Source: Adiantum capillus-veneris
Taxonomy: Eukaryota > Streptophyta > Polypodiopsida > Polypodiales > Pteridaceae
Direction of reading: 5' to 3'
DNA: 64,000 bases
Assembly (NCBI GenBank): GCA_014529385.2
Contig: CM043944.1
Location: 51,061,768 to 51,125,767 of the forward strand
Below, piece by piece: positions 12,739 through 23,942 of the stretch. The position numbers and the translations under genes were made by a program. The notes under the pieces are model-generated. The model ran no database searches. It worked only from the letters and a program-made list of their open reading frames with translations, and was not told the origin of the DNA. Position 1 is the first letter of the stretch; every line of letters starts with the position of its first letter.

Positions 12739-13757
12739 TTAGATCGAGGCTCGGGGCAGCATTTGCAAGTAGCCAGAGTCACCTGCTCAGATTGGAGTGA
12801 GGTTCTCAGAATTTCATTCTGAGGTCATCTCGGCTACCGTTTGGCTTCGACAAAGTTCTGCGCAGGCCATTTTCGACTACGTGGTCTCAGCGAGTGCAGA
12901 TCAGACTCTGCAAATTTGGGGTTTTCGGCCTATGATTGCAGGTGCTGAGGATATCGGCACTCCCAGAGTGTTGATTTGTGGCTGTCTACACATCGAAGGA
13001 TGGCTCACAGTTCTTGAAGGCGTGTCACATACGACACAGGCGCATCTACACACAGACTGTAGGCGACATTCACTAGTTCACCAGGTAGCTTTTGTTTGCT
13101 GCTTGATATTCCAAATTTCATCTTGACATTGCAGGTACTTCCACATGGGATGTATTGTCAGAGATGATGTATGTCTGTTGAGGGTTTGCTGGCTGTGAGT
13201 CACGTAGCAAACAACCGCCACAGCGGTTACAGCATATAGTGGGAAATTTGTGGATGTATGACTTTGTGGGAAGTCTATGTACTATCAGATTTAGTGCGGC
13301 CTTTGTTGAGGGTCGAGTGAGGTTTTATTGAGCTGGGGGATTCTCGAATGTTGAGATCCTTTCGGTGATACAGGTCTTGGAGCGATCCCTCGAGCACCCT
13401 TAGATAGGCAGCTAGGATGTATTGACTGTGAGTTAGACAGTTGGGATTGCATCTTTGCTTTACTTCCGTTGAGGCATTGTCACAGTCTATGCTTACAAGA
13501 CAGTGACAGGACAGTGAGAGACAGTACAGGTGCAGGACAGGTTTACCCATAGCTTACAGTGTTAGAGAGACAGTGTTTTTTTGAGCTGTTTTTTGAGTAC
13601 ACCAGAGCCATTTTACAAAGGAGACTCTGCCGAAATTTATGCAGAATCTGAAGCTTTCTTGGTTCATTTGACAGGTTGATATTGGTTCAGAGGTCAGTTT
13701 ACAGGGGAAACTCTGCCGAATTTTTCCCAGGAAAGTAAACTAGTGTGAAGCGTAGCT

Positions 13758-16700
13758 ATGGCTGGATCACAGGACACTGCTCTTTACAATATCAAGAAGC
13801 TGGATGGAACCAATTTCCCATTGTGGAAGAAGCAGATTTGGCACGTGTTGGTACAAAAGATGCAGATAAAACCTATAAGGCTCAAGGGGATAAAACCAGA
13901 AGATATGGACGAAGATGAATGGAGCGAAATGGATGAATTGGCACTTTCTACCATTATGCTGACTTTGGCAGAAAACGTTTACTTCAATGTAGCAGATGAG
14001 ATGTCGGCTTATCAAGCATGGTTAAAGCTGAGTGATCTTTATGAGAAGCAGAGTGCAGCTTCACAAGTATACTGGCTTAAGAAGCTTGTTGATTTGAACA
14101 TGAAAGAAGGGACACCTATGTCCAATCATCTGAATGAATTCAACACAATCTACAGTCAATTGTGAGCTCAAGGTGTCAAGTTTGATGAACCTGTTAGAGC
14201 TATGTTCCTGTTGATCACATTGCCGGAAAGTTGGGACACTTTTCGCACAGCTTTGAGTAATTCTGCACCTCCAAATGGTTTGAACATAGCAGGTGTAGAA
14301 GGAAGTCTGCTTACTGAAGAAACCAATAGAAAGACAATGGACAAAGGCAAAGGAACAGCCTTAGTTGTCAGGGAAAGGACCAAAGAAAAGTACAAAGGTG
14401 GAAAGAGGAATCAGTCTCGTAGAAAGTCCCGCAGTGCTAAAGGCAAGAGTGACATAGAATGCTACCATTGTCGCAAGAAGGGTCACATGAAAAGAGACTG
14501 CAGAGAATGGAAAGCAGAAAAAGGCAAAGAGAAAGCTGAAGACCATGGGTGAGAAGAACAAGTCCTCAGTGAAGATTCAAGAAATAAATGTGACAAACAT
14601 TGTTGTAGAGGATGACAGTCTAGTGTCAGGAGACATCTACTTCTTGAAGAATACAATGGACTCAGCTCTTCTTACAACATCTGACGGAAATGCACTGAGT
14701 GACTGGATTATAGACTCAGGGGCATCACTTCATGTGTCTCCAAACAAGGAGTGGTTTACCTCTTAGGTGACCACTAAAGATCATGTTTGGCTAGGCAATG
14801 GGCAGACATGTGAGATCTTAGGTGTTGGAGATATTCAATTGAAGTTTCAGAATGGCTCTTCTTTCACGCTGAAGAATGTGAGACATGTTCCTGCAATTAC
14901 AAAGAGCTTGATCAGCATAGGTTTACTTGATGATGCTGGCTACGTCACCACTTTTGGACAGAACATGTGGAAGATATCCAAGGGTTCTATGACAGTAGCA
15001 CATGGAGTAAAGTCTGGAGGACTTTACATGATTTATGTATCAAATGTCTCTAAAAATGTAATCAATGTAACCGAGCAGCCGAACGTTTCTTTGTGGCATA
15101 GCCAGTTAGGACATATGTCCAAGAAGGGAATGGAAATATTGTCTCGTTCTGGTTATTTGCCTGGATTTTCATTTAATGATTTTGTATTCTGTGAACATTG
15201 TCTGTATGGTAAGCAAACACAGCAGCCACATAAGCGTAGAAGTAGTAGAAGAGATACACAGTTGAAACTTGTTCATAGTGATTTGTGTGGACCTATGCCT
15301 AACCTATCTCTAGGGGGAGCTTCTTACTTTATGACATTTATAGATGATTACTCGAGGAAAGTATGGGTTTACTTTCTCAAGCACAAGGATGAAGCGTTTA
15401 GTGTTTTCAAAACATTTGTGACACTTGTGGAGAATCAGAGTGGCAAGAAGCTTAAATGCTTACGCACTGACAATGGTGGAAAGTATGTTTCAAAGGCCTT
15501 TCAGGACTTTTGTGAGTCAAAAGGTATAAAATGTGAACTTACTACTCCTTACAATCCTCCTCAAAATGGTGTTGCTGAGAGGATGAATAGGACCATACAA
15601 GAGAAGGTCAGAAGTATGTTGTCTAATGCACAACTGCCAAATGGGTTTTGGGCTGAAGCTGTATCAACAACTGTTCATCTTGTAAATAGATCTTCTAGCA
15701 AGGTTTTGCAGAAGGATTCAGTGCTAGAGATGGTATGGTCAGGCAAAATGCCCTCATACAAGCATCTCAGAGTCTTTTTCTGTGAGGCATATACTCACGT
15801 TCCGAAGGAATTTAGGAACAAACTTGAGCCAAAGAGTAGAAAGTGAATCTTTCTAGGCTATGGTAATTCTGGTGAGATGGGGTACAGACTTTGGGATCCC
15901 GAATCCAGAAAGGTTGTCTGCAGTAATGATGTTCACTTTAATGAATCCAAATATCATTCTAAACCAGAGAGGGTTGAGGAGATTAGAAGAGTTGTCTTCC
16001 AAGAAGATGGACCTGCATGTGCAAGACAAAATGTCAGGGCTCAAGAGGAGCAAGGACAGGATAGAGTGGAACCACAGGTTGTGGCTGAGCCTGAGCCACC
16101 TATTTTGCGTAGATCTGGATGTATCACGCGACCTCCTGATAGGTTTGTTCCATCTATGAACTATGTCATGTTGACTGATTGCAATGAGCCTTCATGTTAC
16201 AAGGAAGCAGTGCAAATGAAGGACTCCGAGAATTGGCAATTGGCCATGCAGTCAGAGATGATAGCTCTACATAAAAACCAGACATGGAAGCTAGTTAAAT
16301 TACCACAGGACAAAAAGGCTCTACCTTGTAAATGGGTTTACAGGTATAAGATCACCGCTCATGATAGTCAGCCAAAGTACAAAGCAAGGCTTGTTGCTAA
16401 GGGCTTTAAGCAAGAACAAGGCATTGACTTTGATGAATTATTCTCTCCGGTGGTCAAGATGACTACATTGAGATGCTTTCTTGCATTGGTTGCCATATTA
16501 GATTTGGTGTTGCACCAAATGGATGTCAAGATAGCGTTCTTGCATGGTGATTTAGATGTGGAAATTTACATGCAGCAGCCAGAAGGGTTTGTTGAGAAAG
16601 GCAAGGAAGATTTGGTATGCTAGTTGTTAAAGAGTCTTTATGGCTTAAAACAATCACCGAGGGCATGGTACCATAAGTTCCACAAGTTTATGCTTTCTCA

Positions 16701-17739
16701 AGGCTACAAACGTAGTGAGTTCGATCACTATCTATATACAAAGAAGGCTAATGATGGCAGTTGGGTGATCCTTATTTTGTATGTGGATGACATGTTGATT
16801 GTTGGCAAGCACTTGGAAGAAATTTCAGCTTTGAAGTCAAAGATGGAAAAATCGTTTGACATGAAAGACATGGGTGAGGCAAGTCATATACTTGGTATGC
16901 GCATTGAGAGAAACAGATCAAAGAAGTTGATTTGGTTATCTCAAACAGAGTATATTGACAAGGTTTTGCAACGTTTCAATATGGAGAAGGGAAAGGCATT
17001 GAGTGTTCCATTGCCACCATATGTGAAACTTAGCAAACAAGATTGTCCTGTGTCTGAGGAAGAACAATCTTAAATGGATAAGATTCCATATGCGTCTGCA
17101 GTGGGTAGTTTAATGTATGCAATGATTTCTACTCGCCCAGACATTGCATTTGCAGTGGGAGTAGTAAGTCGATACATGTCAAACCCAGGCAAGAAACATT
17201 GGGAGGTAGTGAAAGGAATATTGAGATACCTGAAAGATACAAAGAGTATGCGTATATGCTATGGGAGTCAGGAGCTAAGTGTAAAGGGTTTTACAGACTT
17301 AGATTATGCAGGTGACTTAGACAACCGAAGGTCTACATCAGGGTATGTCTTTACATTGGCTGGTGGAGCAGTATCATGGTGTTCTAGATTACAAGATTAT
17401 GTTACTCAGTCTACTACAGAGGCTAAATATGTTGCAGCATTAGAGGCATGCAAAGAATCAATTTGGCTTAATCGACTAGTAACAGATTTGGGAATCAAAG
17501 AAGAGATGCCTGTGTTATATTGTGATAGTCAAAGTGCTATACAATTGGCTCGCAATCCAGTTTATCACTCAAAGACAAAGCATGTGGATGTGAAGTATCA
17601 TTTCATCAGGGAAATGCTCAAGGATAAGCAACTTCAGCTTGTCAAAGTTCACACCACAGAAAATCCTGTTGATCTACTTACAAAAGGACTTCCCTCAGAG
17701 AGCTTTGCGCATTTTCGCAAGCAGTTAGGTGTAGGGTAG
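13758..17739 (+). pseudogene. Element B gag-pol polyprotein (decayed)
   Basis: Starts MAGSQDTALYNIKKLDGTNF. Domain order: UBN2-type gag (13758-14450), CCHC CYHCRKKGHMKRDC (about 14460-14500), protease WIIDSGASLHVS (about 14703), GAG-pre-integrase LWHSQLGHMSKKGMEIL (about 15095), integrase LVHSDLCGPM to the NGVAERMN region (15270-15700), RT with YKARLVAKGF, YVDDML and TRPDIAFAVG (16300-17200), RNase H with STTEAKYVAALEACKESIWL and DSQSAI (17400-17600). In-frame stops near 14163, 14764, 15844, 16621 and 17071 and a frameshift near 14545 inactivate it. RT retains the block that element A has lost. It ends at the same residue as A, before the purine tract. Confidence 0.93.
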
Positions 17740-17817
17740 TACATCACTTCTCTACATCTCTTGTATATTAGCTTGTATAGTAGCTTCTCTCACACTTAAA
17801 GTACCACATTGGACTTT

Positions 17818-17828
17818 AAGTGGGAGGT
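17818..17828 (+). promoter_or_regulatory. Element B polypurine tract
   Basis: AAGTGGGAGGT directly before the 3' LTR; this is where plus-strand DNA synthesis would prime. Confidence 0.75.
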
Positions 17829-18020
17829 TGTTGGGGTATAAAGCCCAATGTGGTCGCCCAGGTAAGTGGGCGGGCCGCCAGGTATGTACACATATTCTTT
17901 TGTAAAAACCTAATAAGAACTCACTATGCTCTGTACATTACAACAGAGCGAGTTCACCATATCGTCGTGCTCTTCTTCTCGAACTCTCTCTCGCGTCGCA
18001 CTTCTGCTCGTACTCCTTCA
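17829..18020 (+). repeat. Element B 3' LTR
   Basis: 192 bp, TG...CA, followed by target duplication AACTC at 18021-18025. Confidence 0.95.
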
Positions 18021-18025
18021 AACTC

Positions 18026-19294
18026 CTCTAAGGTTCATTTAGTGCACTGGGTTCCTGATTTCACATCTGTTTATGGGTTTCATGTATCAATTCCACAACA
18101 TTGTCAGACTCAAAATCCTATTCTGTGGATACGCTTGGTAGAGATTCCAAAGTCACTGCATGAGCATACTCTAGAGGTAGGTTAGGAGTAGCTTAGGGCT
18201 CTTTGAGGCTCTCTTGGCCAAGATCCTTTTGCACTTCCTCCTCCTCCATCTTTGTTACTCCCACTTGGTGACTTTCAAACTCCATGCCAATCCAGATTTC
18301 CATCTCTGCAAATCATATTTCTCCTTGTATTTTGATAATCTTTTTCTTTCTGCTTCGCAAGCCCATTAGGAAGGGAATGGGGTCTAAGGGGGGCTCTTTA
18401 TTTGCCATGGGATTAAAAAGGAGATTATGGAAGAGGCAAATGGGTGGATGCCATGTGGACTGAAATGGTGGGTATGGCAGGGCCTAAAAGTAAGTGGTCA
18501 AACTTGTACTCTTTTATAAACTACAAAGAGAAAATCTCTTATAAATTCAAAAAAATGAACTTTTCTCTAAATAGTTAAGTAAAAACCAATCCTTTCTCTC
18601 TCTATTGGCTGCCAGTTTCTCCCCACCTCTCTCCCAAAAGGGGTCCCCTCCAAAAACGTGTTGATCATTCCCTCCCTCCCTCTCTCTCTACTCTACCATC
18701 TCTCACTTCTCTTCACTTCACCTTGTTTCTCTTTCCTTCCTTTCAGTTTTCCCTCCCAAAAGCTCTGCAGCAGAAGTTTGAACCTCCTTTCCCTCCTCAA
18801 GATTACTGCATTCTTGAGGGCTGCATTCTCCTCAGACTGAAGTTCTCCTTTACTCCATGGGCTTCACTAAACACCTCTAGCTAAATCTCTAGCTAAAGCT
18901 GAAGTCTACAACATATCCTTATGCTACATCATCCCTCTTTCTTTCCTCAACAGGTTTCTTGCTCCTTCTCCATTAAGCTCTCTAGAGAGGATCGACTTCC
19001 CTCTCAAGCTTTGCAACATTTCTTCCACATTAAGACAACAAGCAGGTGGAGCAGTATAGAAGTAAGTGGAATCCTTCACCTTTGTGTACCATCAAGATTC
19101 TTGCTCTTTATACAGCTGAGAACATGGATGTGCAATGTCTAATCATAAGTGTTTGTGTGCAGGTTGTGCGATATTGGGTGACGATGGAGTGAAAACGAAT
19201 GATGTGGGTGACAATGCAACCCAGCTCAAGAGGTGCACACAAGGTCTCAAGGAGACACATGGCTTCTTGAGCACACCATTGGAAGGGAAGAATC
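18026..19294. other. Interior of element Y; CT-rich leader before an antisense gene
   Basis: No recognisable protein. Around 18595-18780 the plus strand is strongly pyrimidine-rich, as in plant 5' leaders. Possible further exons of the following gene exist: an AG at 18952-18953 and a GTAAGT donor near 19062, with an acceptor TTTGTGTGCAG ending at 19162. I could not build a stop-free joined frame through them, so I left them out of the gene model. Confidence 0.4.
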
Positions 19295-20171
19295 ATGGAG
19301 TTCAAGCAAACACAAGACGGCAAGAGGCTTGCGAAGGTGCAGCATGTGTATGTTGCTTCACAAATGAAGCTAGAGACAGGAGTGGCTCCATTGAGGTTTC
19401 CTGCAAATTGTAATTTTTACTCCTCTTGCAAGTTTTTTGGTTATGTATTTAGTATTTCTGCCTTGTGTGTTGCTTTTGATGACTACAAGATTTCCATTGC
19501 TTTTTGTTCATGTTTACAGATGTTTTTCCATCAGATTTTGTAGAGTGGGAGCCAATAGAGTCCTTCACTGGAACTTTTGAGGCCATCCACTCTAAGCTTG
19601 GCAAATTGCTCTATGTTGGTTGTCAGTCCTCTGAGCTTTCCTCACATGACTTTTTTTTTTTTGATCATACTTATGTCACACCTAGGCAAAATGGATATGG
19701 TAATCTATCTCTGGTTCACTCGCCAACCTTGGAGAGTTTGGAATGGCCTAAGCCAGAGAGTGCCTTGATCGCAGCAACCAAAAGGAAAATCGAGGTGGAT
19801 GTGCAAGCAGTAATGAAGTGCACCTATGGTTCCCATAAAGCCACGGTAACATGGTTTATATCTCTTCATGTGTTTGTGTTTATATTTCGACTTCAGAGTG
19901 TTCACAGGACACCAACAATGTAGACTTGCAAAGGGGGAAGCGCGATCAACGGGTTTCTTGCACTGGATGGGAAACTAAGGTGGTCAACCACCAGGGAGAT
20001 AGAATCAAGTGCTCTGTAGTTGTTGACAAGGTGGTTTTCATATACCATATTGCAAAGCAAAGCTTGTCGATGGTCTTTCCCTATAGAAGATGGAAGCTGA
20101 CGATGGGAGAATGGGAGGAACTAGACTCTGAGGTTGCTGCTCAAGAATCAATTGACCTGCAAATACATCTC
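19295..20171 (+). CDS. Unknown spliced gene, 5' exons (split by element Z)
   Basis: A plausible plant gene lying antisense within element Y. Start ATCATGGAG at 19295. Proposed exons: 19295-19409, 19520-19845, 19908-20171. The introns are GT-AG (19410-19519 ends TTTACAG; 19846-19907 ends TTCACAG and is short at 62 bp). The exons join in phase and stay open. Element Z then interrupts the gene after a CTC codon; skipping Z and one copy of its ATCTC duplication keeps the frame open for 67 more codons to a stop at 29309, giving about 302 residues. Features include VEWEPIESFTGTFEAIHSKL, a run of five Phe coded by an unstable T tract, and NHQGDRIKCSVVVDKVVF. I do not recognise the family. Confidence 0.5.
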
Positions 20172-20564
20172 TGTTACGGCATTAGCCACACATGCGGTCC
20201 TGCGGAGGTCTGGACACTGCGGATCAGGAGTCATGTGGTATGTGGTGGCAGTAGCGGCAGTTCTTCACGGGATATCATGGGACAGGATTGTGTGCACCGT
20301 TCCCGATCTGCGATGGAGCAGCGGTTGTATATGGAGGGGCATACCTGTCTTTTGATAAAACTTAACCAATCTTTATGATATTCATGGCATCTACTGTTGT
20401 AACTCGGAGTCTGGAATATACATGAATGAAGCAAGAGGTGTTCTGTGCCTGTGTACTATGTACTTCCTTCTCTTGTCATTCTATATGTTGATGTTCATAT
20501 AATGTAGTTGCGGGTAATCATTCCCGTAATGCCTATTGCTCCAGTGCGGGCAATAGCCATTACA
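20172..20564 (+). repeat. Element Z 5' LTR
   Basis: 393 bp, TG...CA, paired with 28700-29100. Confidence 0.95.
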
Positions 20565-20566
20565 TC

Positions 20567-20588
20567 TGGCGACCACGATGCGTGATGG
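20567..20588 (+). promoter_or_regulatory. Element Z primer-binding site
   Basis: TGGCGACCACGATGCG begins two bases after the LTR. Element Y has the related TGGCGATCACGGTGC in the same place. The tRNA was not identified. Confidence 0.75.
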
Positions 20589-20743
20589 ACAGCCTGCGAT
20601 GAATATGCATGCGCACTAGGTCGTAGGGTCCGCCCGACCCTGTGGTTCCAATTGTAGGAAGACGATGGAGGAGAGGCGGTTCAGATGAATTTGTCTTTTC
20701 TTCACCGTAGATTGAGGAATCTGTATCTCCATCACCAAGCCTG

Positions 20744-23650
20744 GTGCGTGGTAGGCGGTTGCGGCGAGCGAGACATACTCCGCGTAGTCAGTCATGTCCT
20801 CCTGTCGTACGTTCATGCTCACCCACACAAGTTGCTCCACCACCGTCTCCGGTAAGCAGTCCGGGGGTATCTCCGTCAGTGTCTCCACCTCCTAGTGCTC
20901 GTCAGCTTTTCCCAGGAGAAGGAGGAACAGATGGGCAAGGGGTGATGGCTCATCCTCAGATTAAGTATAGTCGGTTTTGAGGTCTTTCGAGTGAAGACCC
21001 TGATGCACATTTGCGCCAATTCAATAAAGCTTATGGATTGAATCATCCTGGGGTGGTGATTCCTCTCCATCAACAATCAGTGTTTGAATCAACACTCTCA
21101 GGGAAAGCTACGAAATGGTTGTCCGAATAACCTGATGACCATTTCCAGACGTATGCCGACGGATCCATAGCGTTTCTACGAAGGTTTCGAACGGAAAAGA
21201 CAGTCCCTAAACATTTGGAGAAGCTTCGAACGCTCCGGCAGAAGTCATTGCCAGTGGAGGATTATGCTTCAAAATCTCGGATGCTTTTGCAGAGGGTACC
21301 TCAGGCACAAAGGCCGGCAGCCAAAATGCTGAATGATTATTTTTTGCGGGGGCTCAACAAGGATCTTAGAACGGCTATGGCAACAGTGGATAAGGGAACT
21401 AATCCACTGGATACTGTAATTGCTAGGGTTGTAGTAGCACGAGAGGCTTTAGAGGATACGGAATATCCAAAGAAGTCAAAGAAGAAAGACAGGAAGAAAT
21501 CTCATCGGAAGTCACAGGACAGTGGCAGTGATAGTTCGGAGTCGAAATCCGTAGTATCTGATTCCTTGAACTCAGGCAACAGCGATTCGGGGAAAGAATT
21601 GGAGGAGACACAGCGGAAAAAATCCTAGCGTCATGGGAAAGGTGTATCATCCAGATCGACGGAATCGGCTGCAGTGGCTAAAAGTCTGAAGGAAATATGG
21701 TTTACCCAATGTCGGAATCCGGGCCATGCTGCTCAGGAATGTGCAATGAATCAGAAGTGGTGTGCGATTTGCACGACCAATACTCATAATATAGTGGAAT
21801 GTTATTTCAATGGCCGGGGTCGTCGGAGTAGAGGGGACTCTTCTACCTTGCAACAACCACAGATAGGGCAGGGACAAGAGCCTGTTGTGGCGATGGCTCA
21901 TGCTCATACATCATAGACGCTTGTGCAAGGTCAAGCAGGAGGACGGGGTCAAGGGGGAGGACGAGGTCGCGGAAGAGGTGGCCGAGATCCTAATCGCCCC
22001 GAGACATGCCTTTTTTGTTTGGGGGATGGACATTGGCGATCTGAGTGTACCGAAGCTATGGAAAACGATCAAAAAAAGCAGGAACGCGCTGCAGGGAAAC
22101 AACCTAGTGTGGCTATGGTTCAGATTGAAGGACTGGAGGAGTCTGACCTAGTGGTTTCATTAATCACGCGATCGGGTAAAAGTGTGGTTCCAACTCCCGA
22201 TGTGAAAATTCCGGATTGGACGGTTCAAGAAGAAGTGCGGAAAAATACTGTGTCCTGGTTTCCACAATCCGCACCATCAGTGAAGTCAGCAGGACCATCG
22301 ACATCGACTATTCCATCGACTGTGGGTCTGGAAATAAAGGAAGGGAAAGCTGGAAATAAGGATGATATTAAAGAATAGGAGGAGTGGAATTCAGTTTGGA
22401 AAGAGGTTCTCATGTCACCAATTCAAGTACCTCTGGGTTCATTGCTGAAATTAGTCCCGAATTTCCATAATGCATTGCTGCGACAATCGGCCACTGAGTT
22501 GCGGGAAGTCGCTATTGGGAAGGTTGAAAGCAAGGATGATGATTCAGTCCCGTTGCCGGCGAATAGGATCACAGATACCCACATTTTGGAGCTTTCAGTT
22601 CGATACCATGGCACATACATTGACAAGGTACTCTTGGATGGAGGAGCGGGGGTAAACATTATCACCCAAGCAGCATGTGAGCGTTTTGGTCTCAGTGATT
22701 GGGAGCCTGCACCCTTTGTAGTCTGCATGGCAAATCAAAGAAGAGTGCAACCAGTGGGTTTACTTCGGGACATTGTTTTGGATGTGACGGACTTATCCTT
22801 TGCTGTTTCCTTAGTAGTCTTGAATATTGAAGATCATAATCAGGATTATCACAATATCTTGGGAAGACCCTGGTTACGACAAGCGAGGGTAAAGCATAAT
22901 TGGGAAGCAAGTATGCTTACAGTAAAGAAGGGTAAAAGAAAAGTGTGTGTGATGCTGGGAACATGCTGACAACCAGTTCAGGCAGCATGGCTAGTGATAG
23001 TTGAAACAATTAATATGGTGGAAGGATTAGAAGAGGATGAAGAGGAACAATTTCTCAAAGCTAACCCAGATTTGGTTTCTCTATACCTTGCGGATATTTC
23101 TATGATTCCGAAAGGGAATTCGGTGGGGGTTTCAGGAACTCCAGAAGGAATAGGGGAGCAACAATAGGTGCTTCGGAGTCCTGAATCATTGGAGGACGTG
23201 ATTCAGCAAGAATGAGCGTTTGAGGCGCAAATGGGAAAAATTACAAGGGTTAAGAAAGATGAATTAGAGAAGGTTTTTCTTGGGGAGCAAGCGGAGTCGC
23301 AGCCCATATACATTAGTAAGCAGCTGGAGGCAAGTTTTAGAGATGATTTGATCAAGTTACTGACAGAGTTCAAGGATGTTTTCGCATGGGAATATGCGGA
23401 TATGCAGGGATTGGATCCTAAGTTTTATCAGCACATGATCAATCTGAAACCGGATGCGGTGCTAGTGAAGCAGCACTCATACAGGATAAATCCGAATGTG
23501 GCAAAGCAAGTTAAGATGGAAATTGATCGACTGTTGGAAGTGGGTTTTATTATCCCTATTGATAATCCGGAGTGGATTTCTCCAATTGTGGTCGTACCAA
23601 ATAAAAATAAGCAAATCCGAATTTGTGTGGATTACCGGAAATTGAATGCA
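20744..23650 (+). pseudogene. Element Z gag, protease and RT N-terminus
   Basis: One frame with repeated single stops. The true start lies upstream of 20744 and is not clear. The gag core runs from about 20990 (PDAHLRQFNKAYGL) to 21640, followed by Lys/Ser-rich sequence. Cys/His motifs: CRNPGHAAQEC (about 21712), then CLFCLGDGHWRSEC (about 22010) after a Gly/Arg-rich run (22000 region). Protease is near 22620-22870 with VLLDGGAGVNI (DGG in place of DSG/DTG) and ILGRPWL. RT begins with FKDVFAWEYADM and reaches ISPIVVVPNKN and VDYRKLNA, where a MITE is inserted at 23651. Stops at 20978, 21626, 21914, 22376, 22967, 23165 and 23213 each look like a C-to-T change of CAG or CGA. Confidence 0.9.
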
Positions 23651-23942
23651 GGGTGAAACCATGTTAACCTGTGGCGCTTTTTGTGCTAGTTAGAAGTTTC
23701 AAGTTAGCACATTTTCAAAAAGTTAGGCGTCCGGTAAAATTTTTACAAATAATATCAAAATTTGTCGGACGTTGTACATTTGGATTCCTTGTTTCAAGTT
23801 CTTTCTATTGATATATCATATGTCATAGATCTTGGAGATGTAGCTCAAGTTATTGTACTAGTTAGCATATGTCAAAATTGTGCTAGTTAGCATTGTCCGG
23901 GACATGAAAAAGCATGACAGGTTAACATGCTTTCACCCTGCA
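23647..23942. mobile_element. 288-bp MITE inside the RT gene of Z
   Basis: Element 23651-23938 with near-perfect terminal inverted repeats of about 22 bp: GGGTGAAACCATGTTAACCT at the left, and the reverse complement at the right with one mismatch (GGGTGAAAGCATG). Flanked by TGCA on both sides (23647-23650 and 23939-23942). Removing the element and one TGCA restores the RT frame (KLNA into TTV and PFHLPFLDSILDD). Because TGCA is its own inverse complement it could be part of the inverted repeat. Superfamily not assigned; 4-bp duplications are unusual for the common plant MITE groups. Confidence 0.88.

Larger units (their letters stand above)
12533..18020 (+). mobile_element. Ty1/copia retrotransposon B (complete, nested)
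   Basis: A 5,488-bp element of the same family as A but on the plus strand. It has 192-bp LTRs, TG...CA termini, and a perfect 5-bp target duplication AACTC (12528-12532 and 18021-18025). It is inserted inside element Y. The LTRs differ at about nine positions (about 5%), so it is older than A. The coding region is complete in domain order but broken by stops. Confidence 0.95.
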
